This document shows, in pieces, positions 1 to 6,451 of a stretch of DNA of 15,244 nucleotides. The notes under the pieces are model-generated. The model was given only the letters and a program-made list of their open reading frames with translations, was not told where the DNA came from and did not search any database. This stretch comes from Bacillus_CJ salitolerans (GTDB lineage Bacteria > Bacillota > Bacilli > Bacillales > SA4), in assembly GCF_042680805.1 (NCBI RefSeq), contig NZ_JBHUEM010000049.1, positions 1-15,244 of the forward strand, given 5' to 3'. The translations under genes and the position numbers were made by a program. Within the stretch, counting starts at the first letter, position 1. Every line of letters begins with the position of its first letter.

Positions 1-532
1 CATCTAAGAAAGCTTCCTGTTTTTCATGGAGGTATGCTCTTACAAATCGTACACGACTTGCTGAGAGCTGAATACAAAAGAGGAATACTCGTATTGTTCG
101 ACCCTGTAGAATAATATCCGCCTCTCCCCAGTCGAATTGGAATTGGTGGCCGAGTTGAAAATCAAGAGGAATGAAGACTTCCTGAAGTTTCTTTCTGCGT
201 TTGCCTACGATCTTACGGATATTCGATTCCGATCCTTTAAAATCGTACTCTTTTTCTAATCTACGAAAAATGTTTGCAGCTGTATGTTTCTGTTTTTTCC
301 AATGTTTCAAATCATCTTCTAGCCATTGATCAATGATAGGTAAAACACGCTTTGTTTCCTCGGAATAGTCTTTATTACCGTAAATAGTTTGACGTCGAAT
401 AGTAGTTGGTGGTTCATTCTCTTTGATATATTTACTAACGGTATTCCTTGAAATACCAAGCTTTTCTGCAACCTTTCGTTGTGATAGTCCTTCTACCTCT
501 ATCAAAAATTTGATATTATGATATTGAGCCAT
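1..532 (-). CDS. istA: IS21-family transposase IstA, N-terminal part (cut by window edge)
   Basis: The frame is open from the ATG at 532-530 to the window edge, giving 177 codons that begin MAQYHNIKFLIEVEGLSQRK. Residues about 10-40 form a helix-turn-helix (LSQRKVAEKLGISRNTVSKY), the DNA-binding head of IstA. Near residues 135-140 the motif FQFDWGEA starts the rve/DDE catalytic core and supplies the first catalytic Asp. The protein would bind the element's terminal repeats and carry out cut-and-paste or circle-mediated transposition together with the ATPase IstB. A moderate ribosome site (AAAGGATG) precedes the start. The rest of the catalytic core is outside the window, so intactness cannot be judged. 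This copy differs from the two other IS21 remnants at 5763-8910. Confidence 0.88.
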   Translation of the reverse strand, partial: MAQYHNIKFLIEVEGLSQRKVAEKLGISRNTVSKYIKENEPPTTIRRQTIYGNKDYSEETKRVLPIIDQWLEDDLKHWKKQKHTAANIFRRLEKEYDFKGSESNIRKIVGKRRKKLQEVFIPLDFQLGHQFQFDWGEADIILQGRTIRVFLFCIQLSASRVRFVRAYLHEKQEAFLD

Positions 533-673
533 ACTGATCATCCTTTTATTCCTCTTCTCATGTAGATTGTTTGGTCACTATCTATCATAAGAGAGGGGAT
601 TAAATTTGGAAATCATGTGGCTCATTTTTTATGTGATCAAACCCTTGAAAAGTGGCTCAATTTTAGATTATCA
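1..673 (-). mobile_element. IS21-family element, partial (IS copy 1)
   Basis: This is the istA-proximal end of an IS21-type insertion sequence that runs off the left edge of the window. It holds the start of istA on the minus strand and, outside it, a terminus built of two similar repeats beginning GTGGCTCA (617-641 and 652-675), spaced 35 bases apart. Multiple terminal repeats and a terminal CA are known features of IS21-family ends, so the outer boundary is placed at about 673 (TATCA). The other end, istB and any target-site duplication lie outside the window. Assignment to the IS21 family is firm from the istA protein. The exact end is inferred. Confidence 0.8.
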
Positions 674-675
674 AA
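617..675. repeat. Repeated outer terminus of IS copy 1
   Basis: Two direct repeats start GTGGCTCA. The first (617-641) continues into a T-run and ends GTGATCAAA. The second (652-675) continues TTTTAGATTATCAAA. They lie between istA and the flanking DNA, where IS21-family elements carry multiple transposase-binding repeats. The boundary to host DNA is taken at 673. Confidence 0.6.
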
Positions 676-1166
676 TACAGCTTTAGTTGACTTTGTGAAG
701 GATTTCACTTAAAGTATACTGCCTTAGTGAAAGAAGAAATATAATTTAATACCCCGATAATGTTAGTTTCTTTTTAAAAATTAGTAATTAAATGGTAGGG
801 AAAAGGTAATTAACTTAGAGGGAGTTTTGGTCCTGGATTCCTTTCAAATATGAGGATGGTTAAGTCAAACAAGGCTATTATGCCTTGTCTACATTTAAAG
901 AGCACAACTAATCCGTTAATGTATCTTAAGGTGGATCTCGTCTTGGAAGAGGTGTTCTAAAATTTGTCCGAAGTGATACTGAAAAATGAAAGAATCGGAA
1001 CTGTTGTATGGAGGTACACACTGTCAATGTAGAATGAACAGAGAAGGGGATTTTAAATCCCGTTATATTTTATAAATAGTACCCGTTTCTCTGTATTTCT
1101 AACATATGAGAGTGGGTATTTTATTTGGTGTACTATTCAAAATACACCCTAAAATTTAGTAGAAAT
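674..1166. other. Intergenic stretch with hairpins, no supported gene
   Basis: No convincing coding region is seen on either strand. Only short ORFs of under 40 codons occur, for example a 36-codon frame from about 850, and none has a recognisable product. Structured elements are a perfect 7-bp hairpin ACAAGGC/GCCTTGT (869-888) with no T-run, a GGGATTT/AAATCCC palindrome near 1047-1062, and the terminator-like hairpin at 1080-1127. The segment may be eroded DNA flanking the IS insertion. Confidence 0.5.
1080..1127 (+). terminator. Possible rho-independent terminator
   Basis: The arms TACCCGTTTCTC and GAGAGTGGGTA pair imperfectly across a loop of about 16 bases and are followed by TTTTATTT. 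No intact gene ends just upstream, so it may be left over from a lost gene, or it may insulate the sigma operon from upstream transcription. Confidence 0.4.
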
Positions 1167-1201
1167 GGTTGTAATACTAGTGAATTATGCACCTTTATAT
1201 A
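1167..1201 (+). promoter_or_regulatory. Putative SigO-type promoter of the sigma operon
   Basis: GGTTGT (1167-1172) is followed by 19 bases and CCTTTATATA (1192-1201), ending 39 bases before the sigma gene start. The same two blocks with exactly the same 19-base spacing recur at 3155-3189 upstream of the murein peptidase. The arrangement is unlike TTGACA-N17-TATAAT. It would fit a promoter whose upstream block is read by region 4 of the 1241-2035 protein and whose downstream block is read by its region-2 partner. The match and spacing are seen directly; recognition by this sigma factor is inferred. Confidence 0.55.
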
Positions 1202-1240
1202 TTAAAATAAGAACATGCATTCGGTTTTTGGGAGGTTCAT

Positions 1241-2035
1241 ATGTTATATGAAGTAAGAGGTTCCTACCATTATCCTGATTTACCAACTGAAAATTTAGTT
1301 GATGTTTCTCTGTATTATTCAAAAAACATTCTAGTACCAATTGAAATAAAAAGTGAAAGACCTATTTTCAATGCTTTGGATTTAGAAGAATTAGCTCTTA
1401 CTATTGTTGATGAACGTCGAGAAATTGAGAATGAATTTAAGAAGAAAAGCACGAAAAAGAAAATGAGTAACTTCCACTTATTAAATATAAGATATTTAGC
1501 CTACTTAGAAGGTAATGAGAGGCATGCAAAAAATCGTATTTTCTCGTCGTTTTTAGATGATGTTCAACATCAATTCCTTCTTGTTTTAAGTTTATTATCT
1601 TATAAAAATTATCCTTTGGTTTTAGATGATGTATTTAGGCAGCACTATTTTGAATACAGATTTATTTCATATCTAACCACATACTTTTATTATGAATCTG
1701 TTAAGTATGATAAGAATATCAGGCGGCGTAACGAGAGGGAAACTGCAACATTAGATTCATCTATAGAAGAAGGGTTAACTTTAAAAGACTCAATACCAGC
1801 TAATGAGAAGTCGAGTTCCAGTAGAGAAACGTTTAAGGATCTGCTGACCAATGATTTGCTAATAGAGTCCTTTAAAATCTTGTCAAACCAACAACAATCT
1901 ATATTGAACTATTACTATGTTAAAGGATATAAAGAACGAGAAATTTCAGATTTACTGGACATATCACAACAAGCTGTATCTAAGGCGAAAAGAAAAGCGA
2001 TTGAAAAACTAAAGAAATTGATGAAAGGGGGGTGA
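1241..2035 (+). CDS. SigO-like RNA polymerase sigma factor (region 4 subunit of a split sigma)
   Basis: The protein has 264 residues. The C-terminal 55 residues are a classic sigma region 4 helix-turn-helix (LSNQQQSILNYYYVKGYKER, then EISDLLDISQQAVSKAKRKA) that reads -35 DNA. Residues about 100-160, with LDDVFRQHYFEYRFISYLTT and a basic stretch after it, resemble the middle of Bacillus subtilis SigO (YvrI) as I remember it. No region 2 is visible, as expected for a two-protein sigma whose -10-binding part is the separate RsoA. The first roughly 100 residues are an extra N-terminal extension of unknown role. The start is the ATG at 1241 behind GGGAGG; no good internal start is seen. YvrJ and RsoA genes follow within 5 bases of each other. 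The motif at 1167-1201 suggests autoregulation. Identification as SigO-like is by family pattern, not by search. Confidence 0.82.
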   Translation: MLYEVRGSYHYPDLPTENLVDVSLYYSKNILVPIEIKSERPIFNALDLEELALTIVDERREIENEFKKKSTKKKMSNFHLLNIRYLAYLEGNERHAKNRIFSSFLDDVQHQFLLVLSLLSYKNYPLVLDDVFRQHYFEYRFISYLTTYFYYESVKYDKNIRRRNERETATLDSSIEEGLTLKDSIPANEKSSSSRETFKDLLTNDLLIESFKILSNQQQSILNYYYVKGYKEREISDLLDISQQAVSKAKRKAIEKLKKLMKGG

Positions 2036-2039
2036 TAGT

Positions 2040-2201
2040 GTGGAAGAAGCTAACTTTTGGATTGATAATATTAGCAATTTAGGTTTTCATATTGTAATTA
2101 CTCTCTTTTTGTTAGTTCGCCTAGAAAGAAAATTAGAAATGTTAAGGAATAGTATTGTCGAGCTAAATAAAAACATTAGTAATTCGAAAGGTGGATTTTA
2201 A
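2040..2201 (+). CDS. yvrJ: YvrJ-family small membrane protein
   Basis: A GTG-started ORF of 53 codons lies between the sigma gene (stop 2033-2035) and rsoA. The product has a short N-terminal part, one membrane segment (FHIVITLFLLVRL, residues about 16-28) and a charged helix (ERKLEMLRNSIVELNKNI). This is the pattern of YvrJ proteins, which are short and single-pass with the hallmark LVRLE followed by a basic/acidic helix. The ribosome site is AAAGGGGGG just upstream, inside the end of the sigma gene. In B. subtilis yvrJ is linked to the SigO regulon, which fits the neighbours. Its molecular role is not established. The placement between the two sigma subunits suggests co-translation with both. 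Confidence 0.78.
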   Translation: MEEANFWIDNISNLGFHIVITLFLLVRLERKLEMLRNSIVELNKNISNSKGGF

Positions 2202-2202
2202 T

Positions 2203-2445
2203 TTGGGTGCATCACTTTATACCGTTGTTAAGGAATTTCAAGAAACAGAAAGTGAACGAGCGTTTGAACGAATATACAAAAAATTATGTCCAAAGATCAA
2301 TTACTCTCTACGACAAACTCACATTGAAGAACGAGAGGACTTGCAACAAGAACTCAGTTTATTAGTTTATGAAAAGGCACTACATTACTCACTAGATGAA
2401 GTGCCAGGTTTTGAAGAATTTGAAAAGAAGATATTAAAAAAATAA
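2203..2445 (+). CDS. rsoA: RsoA-like sigma-O co-regulator (region 2 subunit)
   Basis: The protein has 80 residues if it starts at the TTG at 2203, which has AAAGGTGG 8 bases upstream. A GTG at 2191 would give 84 residues, but it overlaps yvrJ and the ribosome site itself. The TTG length also matches B. subtilis RsoA (about 79 residues). The sequence FERIYKKLCPKINYSLRQTH and EEREDLQQELSLLVYEKAL has the helical pattern of a sigma region 2 N-terminal half (E-DL-QE). In the known system RsoA joins SigO to form a working sigma factor that recognises the -10 region. The gene begins 1 base after yvrJ and ends before a strong terminator, so it closes the operon. Confidence 0.78.
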   Translation: MGASLYTVVKEFQETESERAFERIYKKLCPKINYSLRQTHIEEREDLQQELSLLVYEKALHYSLDEVPGFEEFEKKILKK

Positions 2446-2458
2446 ATTTGCTTTATCT

Positions 2459-2488
2459 AAGTTGCTCCTATATTAAGCAACTTTTTTT
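2459..2488 (+). terminator. Terminator of the sigO-yvrJ-rsoA operon
   Basis: A perfect 8-bp stem AAGTTGCT/AGCAACTT with a 9-base loop runs straight into seven T residues, 14 bases after the rsoA stop. Confidence 0.88.
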
Positions 2489-2562
2489 AAATGTAATGGA
2501 AACTGTTTCATACAATTAATGGATAAAATGAATTTTTGTTATCTATAATTGAGGAGAATGAG

Positions 2563-2984
2563 TTGAAAAAAATAGAAAGTATATCATCTTGTTTGTTGCT
2601 TTATTTTTGGTAGTAGTCGTAGCGTTGAACCTTTCCTGTATTAGCGAGAAGATACAAAAGAATTCTGTGGAGTTCACATATGGAAGTGTTACTAAAAATT
2701 GAACAATAAGCAATTATATCTCATTGAACGCGAACAAAGGCTTTGTCGATGGACTATCAATGGATTCAGAAGAAAATACGAAAAGTACTTCAGTTTTAAG
2801 GTTCAGTCTTTATTATCTAAAGGATCATCCGGAGTTCGAAGAAATAGAAATGAAGATTCCCACTACGAGATATAATGTTGATGGTGAAAATATAGTGATT
2901 ATCTCTGGTAAGGGAGAGATTATTAAAGTAAATATGGATGGAGAGTGGAAATCTCCAGAGAATAAGAGGATGTTGGGTAAATGA
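2563..2984 (+). pseudogene. Disrupted small lipoprotein-like gene
   Basis: A good ribosome site (GAGGAG, 2551-2556) precedes TTG at 2563, but the frame TTG AAA AAA ATA hits a stop after 16 codons. One more A in the A7 run would give an N-terminus KKNRKYIILFVALFLVVVVA ending in LNLSC, a lipoprotein-like signal, and continue in the frame of the downstream 86-codon ORF. That frame is interrupted by an in-frame TGA at 2700-2702, where a TGG (Trp) is plausible (TKN-W-TIS). Beyond it runs FVDGLSMDSEENTK through KVNMDGEW to the stop at 2982-2984. The two lesions suggest a recent pseudogene or sequencing errors. The family is not recognised. An alternative is that the 86-residue ORF from TTG 2724 is expressed alone, but it lacks a ribosome site. 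Confidence 0.6.
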
Positions 2985-2994
2985 TCCAACATCC
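2968..2994 (+). terminator. Hairpin across the stop codon of the pseudogene
   Basis: A perfect 9-bp stem GGATGTTGG/CCAACATCC has a 9-base loop that contains the TGA stop, and it can extend through AAGAG/CTCTT with a bulge. Only a weak T-rich tail (TTTATTATT) follows, so termination is likely but not certain. Confidence 0.5.
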
Positions 2995-3121
2995 ACTCTT
3001 TATTATTAATATATCCATCCACTGCTAGTGTGAACTCCTGTCAGTAGCCCTTTCCCTGTAAAAAGCCTAATATTTTAGCAGTCGTCAAAAATAGAAAAGC
3101 AAATATAGTTCTAGTAAAAAT

Positions 3122-3147
3122 AACTATAAGAAAACTTATAGTTTTTT
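3122..3147 (+). terminator. Rho-independent terminator
   Basis: A perfect 9-bp stem AACTATAAG/CTTATAGTT with an AAAA loop is followed by a T-run. It lies just upstream of the promoter motif at 3155 and isolates the peptidase gene from upstream transcription. Confidence 0.65.
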
Positions 3148-3154
3148 AAAAAAA

Positions 3155-3189
3155 GGTTGTTATTTGAAGAATAATATCTCCTTTATATA
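3155..3189 (+). promoter_or_regulatory. Putative SigO-type promoter of the murein peptidase gene
   Basis: GGTTGT (3155-3160), 19 bases, CCTTTATATA (3180-3189). Both blocks and the spacing are identical to those at 1167-1201, while the 19 bases between differ in most positions. The flanking DNA is not duplicated, so this is not simply a copied segment. It ends 71 bases before the preferred ATG and leaves room for a short leader ORF. Confidence 0.55.
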
Positions 3190-3207
3190 ATGTCAAGGGA
3201 AGTAGAA

Positions 3208-3240
3208 ATGAGGGATTCTTTCCTTTGGCCCCTCAACTAA
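3208..3240 (+). CDS. Possible 10-codon leader ORF
   Basis: ATG at 3208 lies behind AAGGGAAG with 7-base spacing and encodes MRDSFLWPLN before a TAA at 3238-3240. It lies between the putative promoter and the peptidase start. It could couple or tune translation of the downstream gene, or it could be chance. Confidence 0.25.
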   Translation: MRDSFLWPLN

Positions 3241-3260
3241 TATATAAGGGAGAGATATTA

Positions 3261-4013
3261 ATGGCAGCAGGACATAATAATGTTGCAGCGGTTGGAACAT
3301 CTGATTCAAATGCAGAATATGGAACTAATTTCAAAAGTACGTATCGTTTAGGAGATTCTCACGAACAGGTGGCGGTATTGAAGGCAAACTTAAGGGATTA
3401 TCGAGGTAAGACTCCTTCTAATCTATGGATAGGAATTCCTTCATTAATAGGTAATACTTCAACCTATTTTGATTCAGCAACAGATGATAACTTAGCGGTA
3501 TTTCAAATGAATGAAGGTTTAACAGTCGATGGTATATATGGAAATTCAGCAAGAAGTGCGATGCATGCATTTTTAGGAGTTTCCCCATTGGGGTTTGTAA
3601 GAGTGTATAAAAGTACCTATGGGTATTCTAACTATAATGACACTTCTAGTGGATTGAGTGCAGATGCAAAATATAAACTTGATCATAGCTGGGTAACAAG
3701 TGCCACTAGGAACACTCTAGCAGAGATTGGTCAACAATACAGAGATATTTTTGGAACGAAAATTGAATTGAACGATGGTTGTTTAATCGATGGAGAAAAT
3801 ACCCCAGAACACAGCACTCACGAAGATGGAAAAGACATGGATATTAGAAATGCAGGTATGACAGCAGCTCAAGAAAAAAAGCTACTTGAGATTTTAATAG
3901 CTAATTCAAATGTGGATAAGGTCTTATTTTATAAGAATCATGGGTTATCAAGCTCGAAGATAATTGTAAGAAGTGACCATGCGGATCATTTCCATGTAGA
4001 TTTTTTCAATTAA
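3261..4013 (+). CDS. Peptidoglycan-binding protein with LAS/M74-type murein peptidase domain
   Basis: The protein has 250 residues from the ATG at 3261, which has AAGGGAGAG upstream; an in-frame TTG at 3225 would add 12. Residues about 28-105 resemble a peptidoglycan-binding domain (DSATDDNLAVFQMNEGLTVD, then GIYGNSAR). The C-terminal half carries the zinc-peptidase pattern S-x-H-x2-G-x3-D (S185, H187, G190, D194) and a final DHFHVD with H243 and H245. This layout matches LAS metallopeptidases such as MepA-type (M74) or M15 enzymes that cut peptide cross-links in murein. No signal peptide is seen (MAAGHNNVAAVG), so export would need lysis or a non-classical route. It is a single gene with its own promoter motif and terminator. 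Substrate bond and family number are inferred. Confidence 0.75.
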   Translation: MAAGHNNVAAVGTSDSNAEYGTNFKSTYRLGDSHEQVAVLKANLRDYRGKTPSNLWIGIPSLIGNTSTYFDSATDDNLAVFQMNEGLTVDGIYGNSARSAMHAFLGVSPLGFVRVYKSTYGYSNYNDTSSGLSADAKYKLDHSWVTSATRNTLAEIGQQYRDIFGTKIELNDGCLIDGENTPEHSTHEDGKDMDIRNAGMTAAQEKKLLEILIANSNVDKVLFYKNHGLSSSKIIVRSDHADHFHVDFFN

Positions 4014-4017
4014 ATTC

Positions 4018-4042
4018 AAAAAGCGGAGGTTACTCCGCTTTT
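4018..4042. terminator. Bidirectional terminator between convergent genes
   Basis: The arms AAAAGCGGAG and CTCCGCTTTT pair perfectly around a GTTA loop. A-rich and T-rich flanks allow termination on both strands. The stop codon of the minus-strand lipoprotein gene (4030-4032) lies in the loop. Confidence 0.88.
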
Positions 4043-4698
4043 ACTATTTCTTTTATAGTTGGGACAAACTCATTAATTATACTTTTGTGTTTATTAGTAT
4101 ACTGAAGTTTAACCATTAACTCTAATTCTTTTATGTAAAACCGTATGCTAGTAAAGTTATTGTTTTTCCTGGATTGAATATACTCATTAATTGAAGAAAA
4201 TTGATTATCGACATAATATTCTTCAGGGTATTCAATTAGTAATCTAGCAAATTGACTTTTCCTTTCCTCCAGAGAAAAATGCTCCCAGTAATAGGTTAAT
4301 GTAATTTCATCATCTAGTATATAATATTCAAATCCGTCACTGAGTTTTGTCTTAATATCATATTTTTCTGGTAAATAAAAACATAGTTTTACTTCTTTAT
4401 TTGCATATGGCCCACACACAGGTTTATAGGTTATTTCTTCTCCATTTACTAATTCCTTTTTTGATGTTCTTAAATTGGTTGAAATGGATATCTTTTCAGT
4501 GGGAACAGGAAGTACTCTTTGAATAGGGTTCTCGATATCCTCTTTCTTAACGTTAATATCCCCATTTGATTTAGGCTTTTCTCCTTCGGTTTCCTCTGGT
4601 GCTACTGAATTAACAACAAGTTGATTTTCCTCATTGTTATTGCATGCTACTAATAATAGATAAAATGATAGAAGTAATAATATATGTAATATTTTCAT
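4030..4698 (-). CDS. Predicted lipoprotein of unknown function
   Basis: The protein has 222 residues. The N-terminus MKILHILLLLSFYLLLVAC is a lipoprotein signal with lipobox LVAC, so Cys19 should be lipidated and anchored to the outer face of the membrane. A Ser/Glu/Lys-rich linker (residues about 20-70) follows, then a compact domain with two cysteines (VCGPYANKEVKLCFYLPEKY, residues about 93-106) that could form a disulfide. No catalytic motif or named family is recognised. The start is the ATG behind GGGGTG, somewhat distant. A weak promoter-like TTGTGG-N17-GATAAA lies upstream on the minus strand. It does not carry the SigO-type motif of its neighbours and converges on the murein peptidase. 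Confidence 0.72.
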   Translation of the reverse strand: MKILHILLLLSFYLLLVACNNNEENQLVVNSVAPEETEGEKPKSNGDINVKKEDIENPIQRVLPVPTEKISISTNLRTSKKELVNGEEITYKPVCGPYANKEVKLCFYLPEKYDIKTKLSDGFEYYILDDEITLTYYWEHFSLEERKSQFARLLIEYPEEYYVDNQFSSINEYIQSRKNNNFTSIRFYIKELELMVKLQYTNKHKSIINEFVPTIKEIVKAE

Positions 4699-4871
4699 AA
4701 TAATTTACACACCCCATTATTAATCTAATCTCTTTAAAAGAATTTTATCTGATGTCTAACTTAATTCCACAACTATCCTATTCTATAGAGTTCAACAAGA
4801 ATAGGGTTTAATCCTTCTCATGCACGTTGCACGTCAATCTAATTGAAAATTAATCAGAGTCTATCGCATTA

Positions 4872-4899
4872 TGAACTACCCCCGTCAAGTAGACAGGGG
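4872..4899. other. GC-rich hairpin resembling an IS3-type terminus
   Basis: CCCCCGTC (4879-4886) and GACAGGGG (4892-4899) pair with one mismatch around AAGTA, preceded by TGAACTA. No T-run follows. The TGAACTACCCCCGT start is reminiscent of IS3/IS150-group ends, but no matching transposase follows. It may be an orphan IS end, or merely a hairpin ahead of the next ORF. Confidence 0.25.
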
Positions 4900-4929
4900 A
4901 CACAAAAGCGTAATAAGGGAGTGAGGTAG

Positions 4930-5103
4930 ATGCCAAAAGTACAAGTAACTAAAGAGCATTACGAATATTTTAGAAATGCTGAAAAAATTACAGGAAAGAA
5001 AGTAAAAGATTTAGTTATTGGTGTCCCTGATTGCGTCGAAGGTATTCATGGAGTTTATCAGGTAAAGTGTTGTTATAAAACAAACCATTTGGTTTTATGG
5101 TAA
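4930..5103 (+). CDS. Small hypothetical protein, 57 aa
   Basis: A short ORF begins ATG at 4930 behind AGGGAGTGAGG and ends TAA at 5101-5103. The sequence starts MPKVQVTKEHYEYFRNAEKI and ends CCYKTNHLVLW. It is soluble, basic near the N-terminus and has three cysteines in its second half. No family is recognised. The good ribosome site and ordinary codon use support translation. The abrupt end after VYQVKCC could mean a truncated larger protein. It is 53 bases upstream of the membrane protein at 5157, on the same strand, and may share its transcript. Confidence 0.5.
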   Translation: MPKVQVTKEHYEYFRNAEKITGKKVKDLVIGVPDCVEGIHGVYQVKCCYKTNHLVLW

Positions 5104-5156
5104 TATTTGTATGACAGAAAGAGGATCTAACGGAAAAAGACATTTGGGGGAGAGAG

Positions 5157-5762
5157 ATGAATAAGGTTATATTAGTTTTATTAATACTTCTATTCTTTTC
5201 AATTGTATTCAATGGATTTCAATTTTATCTATATTCCAAAGAACAGAACAAAAGAAATATAGTTGAGAAATCAATGCTTATGAATGAATTTAGTGATAGA
5301 GCCGAAAAATGGAGAAATTTTAATCAGTTCATTTCCAAAATACTTCAGGAAAAGAATATTAACTACCCTATCAGTAAACAACAGTCAGATATGTATTTTG
5401 AATTAGCCAAGCATGAAATGTCTTTGATACTAAAACAAACAAGCAATGTAGGTTCTTTTGCTATTTCAGACCATTATATTGAATATGCACAGTTTATAAG
5501 CGAGTTTGACCGACAATTTAAAACACTTGTACAACGCTTCAATGGTAAACTACCAATTATGAAAAGAGAGCAATTAGTGGAATTATCAAATAGCTTAGAG
5601 AAAAGTTATAAACTTTATATGAATGTTGGAGTAGGTAGGTTTGGAGCAAGTAGTAAGGGTTCAGTAATGTTTGAAGTTATATTTGAACCAAACATAGAAA
5701 TTCTAGACAAAGTAATAGATGAATTATCATCTATTCGAAAAGAAATAGAAGCAATTGAATGA
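5157..5762 (+). CDS. Single-pass membrane protein of unknown function
   Basis: The protein has 201 residues. Residues about 4-26 (VILVLLILLFFSIVFNGFQF) are one membrane segment. The remainder is a largely helical, charged domain with heptad-like stretches (VELSNSLEKSYKLYM near 142-156 and DKVIDELSSIRKEIEAIE at the end). A strong ribosome site (GGGGGAGAG) precedes the start. No enzyme motif is visible. Its stop (TGA 5760-5762) abuts the 5'-deleted IS21 fragment, so the deletion that removed the left half of IS copy 2 ended here. The natural-looking C-terminus gives no clear sign that this gene is itself truncated. The accessory-island setting suggests a cargo gene. Confidence 0.65.
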   Translation: MNKVILVLLILLFFSIVFNGFQFYLYSKEQNKRNIVEKSMLMNEFSDRAEKWRNFNQFISKILQEKNINYPISKQQSDMYFELAKHEMSLILKQTSNVGSFAISDHYIEYAQFISEFDRQFKTLVQRFNGKLPIMKREQLVELSNSLEKSYKLYMNVGVGRFGASSKGSVMFEVIFEPNIEILDKVIDELSSIRKEIEAIE

Positions 5763-6451
5763 TTTGTTGTGCTAAAGTGTGCGAGCCTCATTATGAGAAA
5801 GGAATTCTCCAATCTAAACTTTATTTACAAGATAAAGAGGAGTGGCTCTTATTACCTGAGAAGGCGTTTCAATGCGTTCGTTATCAAGAGCTAAAAGCAG
5901 ATAAATACGGATTTGTCTCTTTAGATGATAAGCAATACTCAACTTCACCAAGGTTCTCTCAGCAGAGAGTTAAACTATGTATCTCCTATAACTCCGTTAT
6001 AGTTTTAAGTGAGAACAACGAGTTAATTGTAAAACATAGTAGATTGTATGGGACACGCCGAAAATCAATGGTATGGCAGCCGTATCTAGATTTATTGTCA
6101 AAGAGACCTAAGGCTATTAAGTACTCGAGTATATATAATCAATTCCCTGAAGTATGGTCCAATTACTTGCGTAATTGTACAGAAGAAGAGCAAAAAGAAG
6201 CCTTACGCCTAGTTGGTCGGCTCTTAAAGAACCAAGATTTCAGTCTACTAAATAAAGCATTAGCTTTAGCTTCACAGAATGGTCATCCAAGTGCTGATCA
6301 AATTAAGCACTGTTTTTATTCCTTACATAACAACAAAGGTACGCACGAAGCCATCTCTACAAATCTAGTAGTCCCGACATTACCAACTGTTACCCGTGGC
6401 TTAAATCATTATGACACCTTCTTTAAGGGAGGGGTTTATAGCAATGGATAG
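5763..6451 (+). pseudogene. istA: IstA C-terminal fragment (IS copy 2)
   Basis: The frame (ATG at 5759 overlaps the preceding stop) gives about 230 residues matching the tail of IS21 transposases: PHYEKGILQSKLYLQD, LLPEKAFQCVRYQELKADKY, GFVSLDDKQYSTSPRFSQQR, then a helical region with KRPKAIKYSSIYNQFPEVW. This is the Mu-transposase-like C-terminal beta-barrel and tail that follow the DDE core. The HTH and all three catalytic acids are missing, so it is non-functional as a transposase. The stop at 6449-6451 overlaps the start of istB at 6444 by 8 bases, the tight istA-istB coupling typical of the family. The ATG at 5759 is a chance start. Confidence 0.85.

Noticed and set aside
850..960. A 36-codon ORF (MRMVKSNKAIMPCL...) in the left intergenic region
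   Set aside because: It has no good ribosome site, no recognisable similarity, and a hairpin runs through it; possibly eroded DNA.
2825..3022. Minus-strand 65-codon ORF
   Set aside because: It is antisense to the lipoprotein-like pseudogene and has no ribosome site or recognisable sequence.
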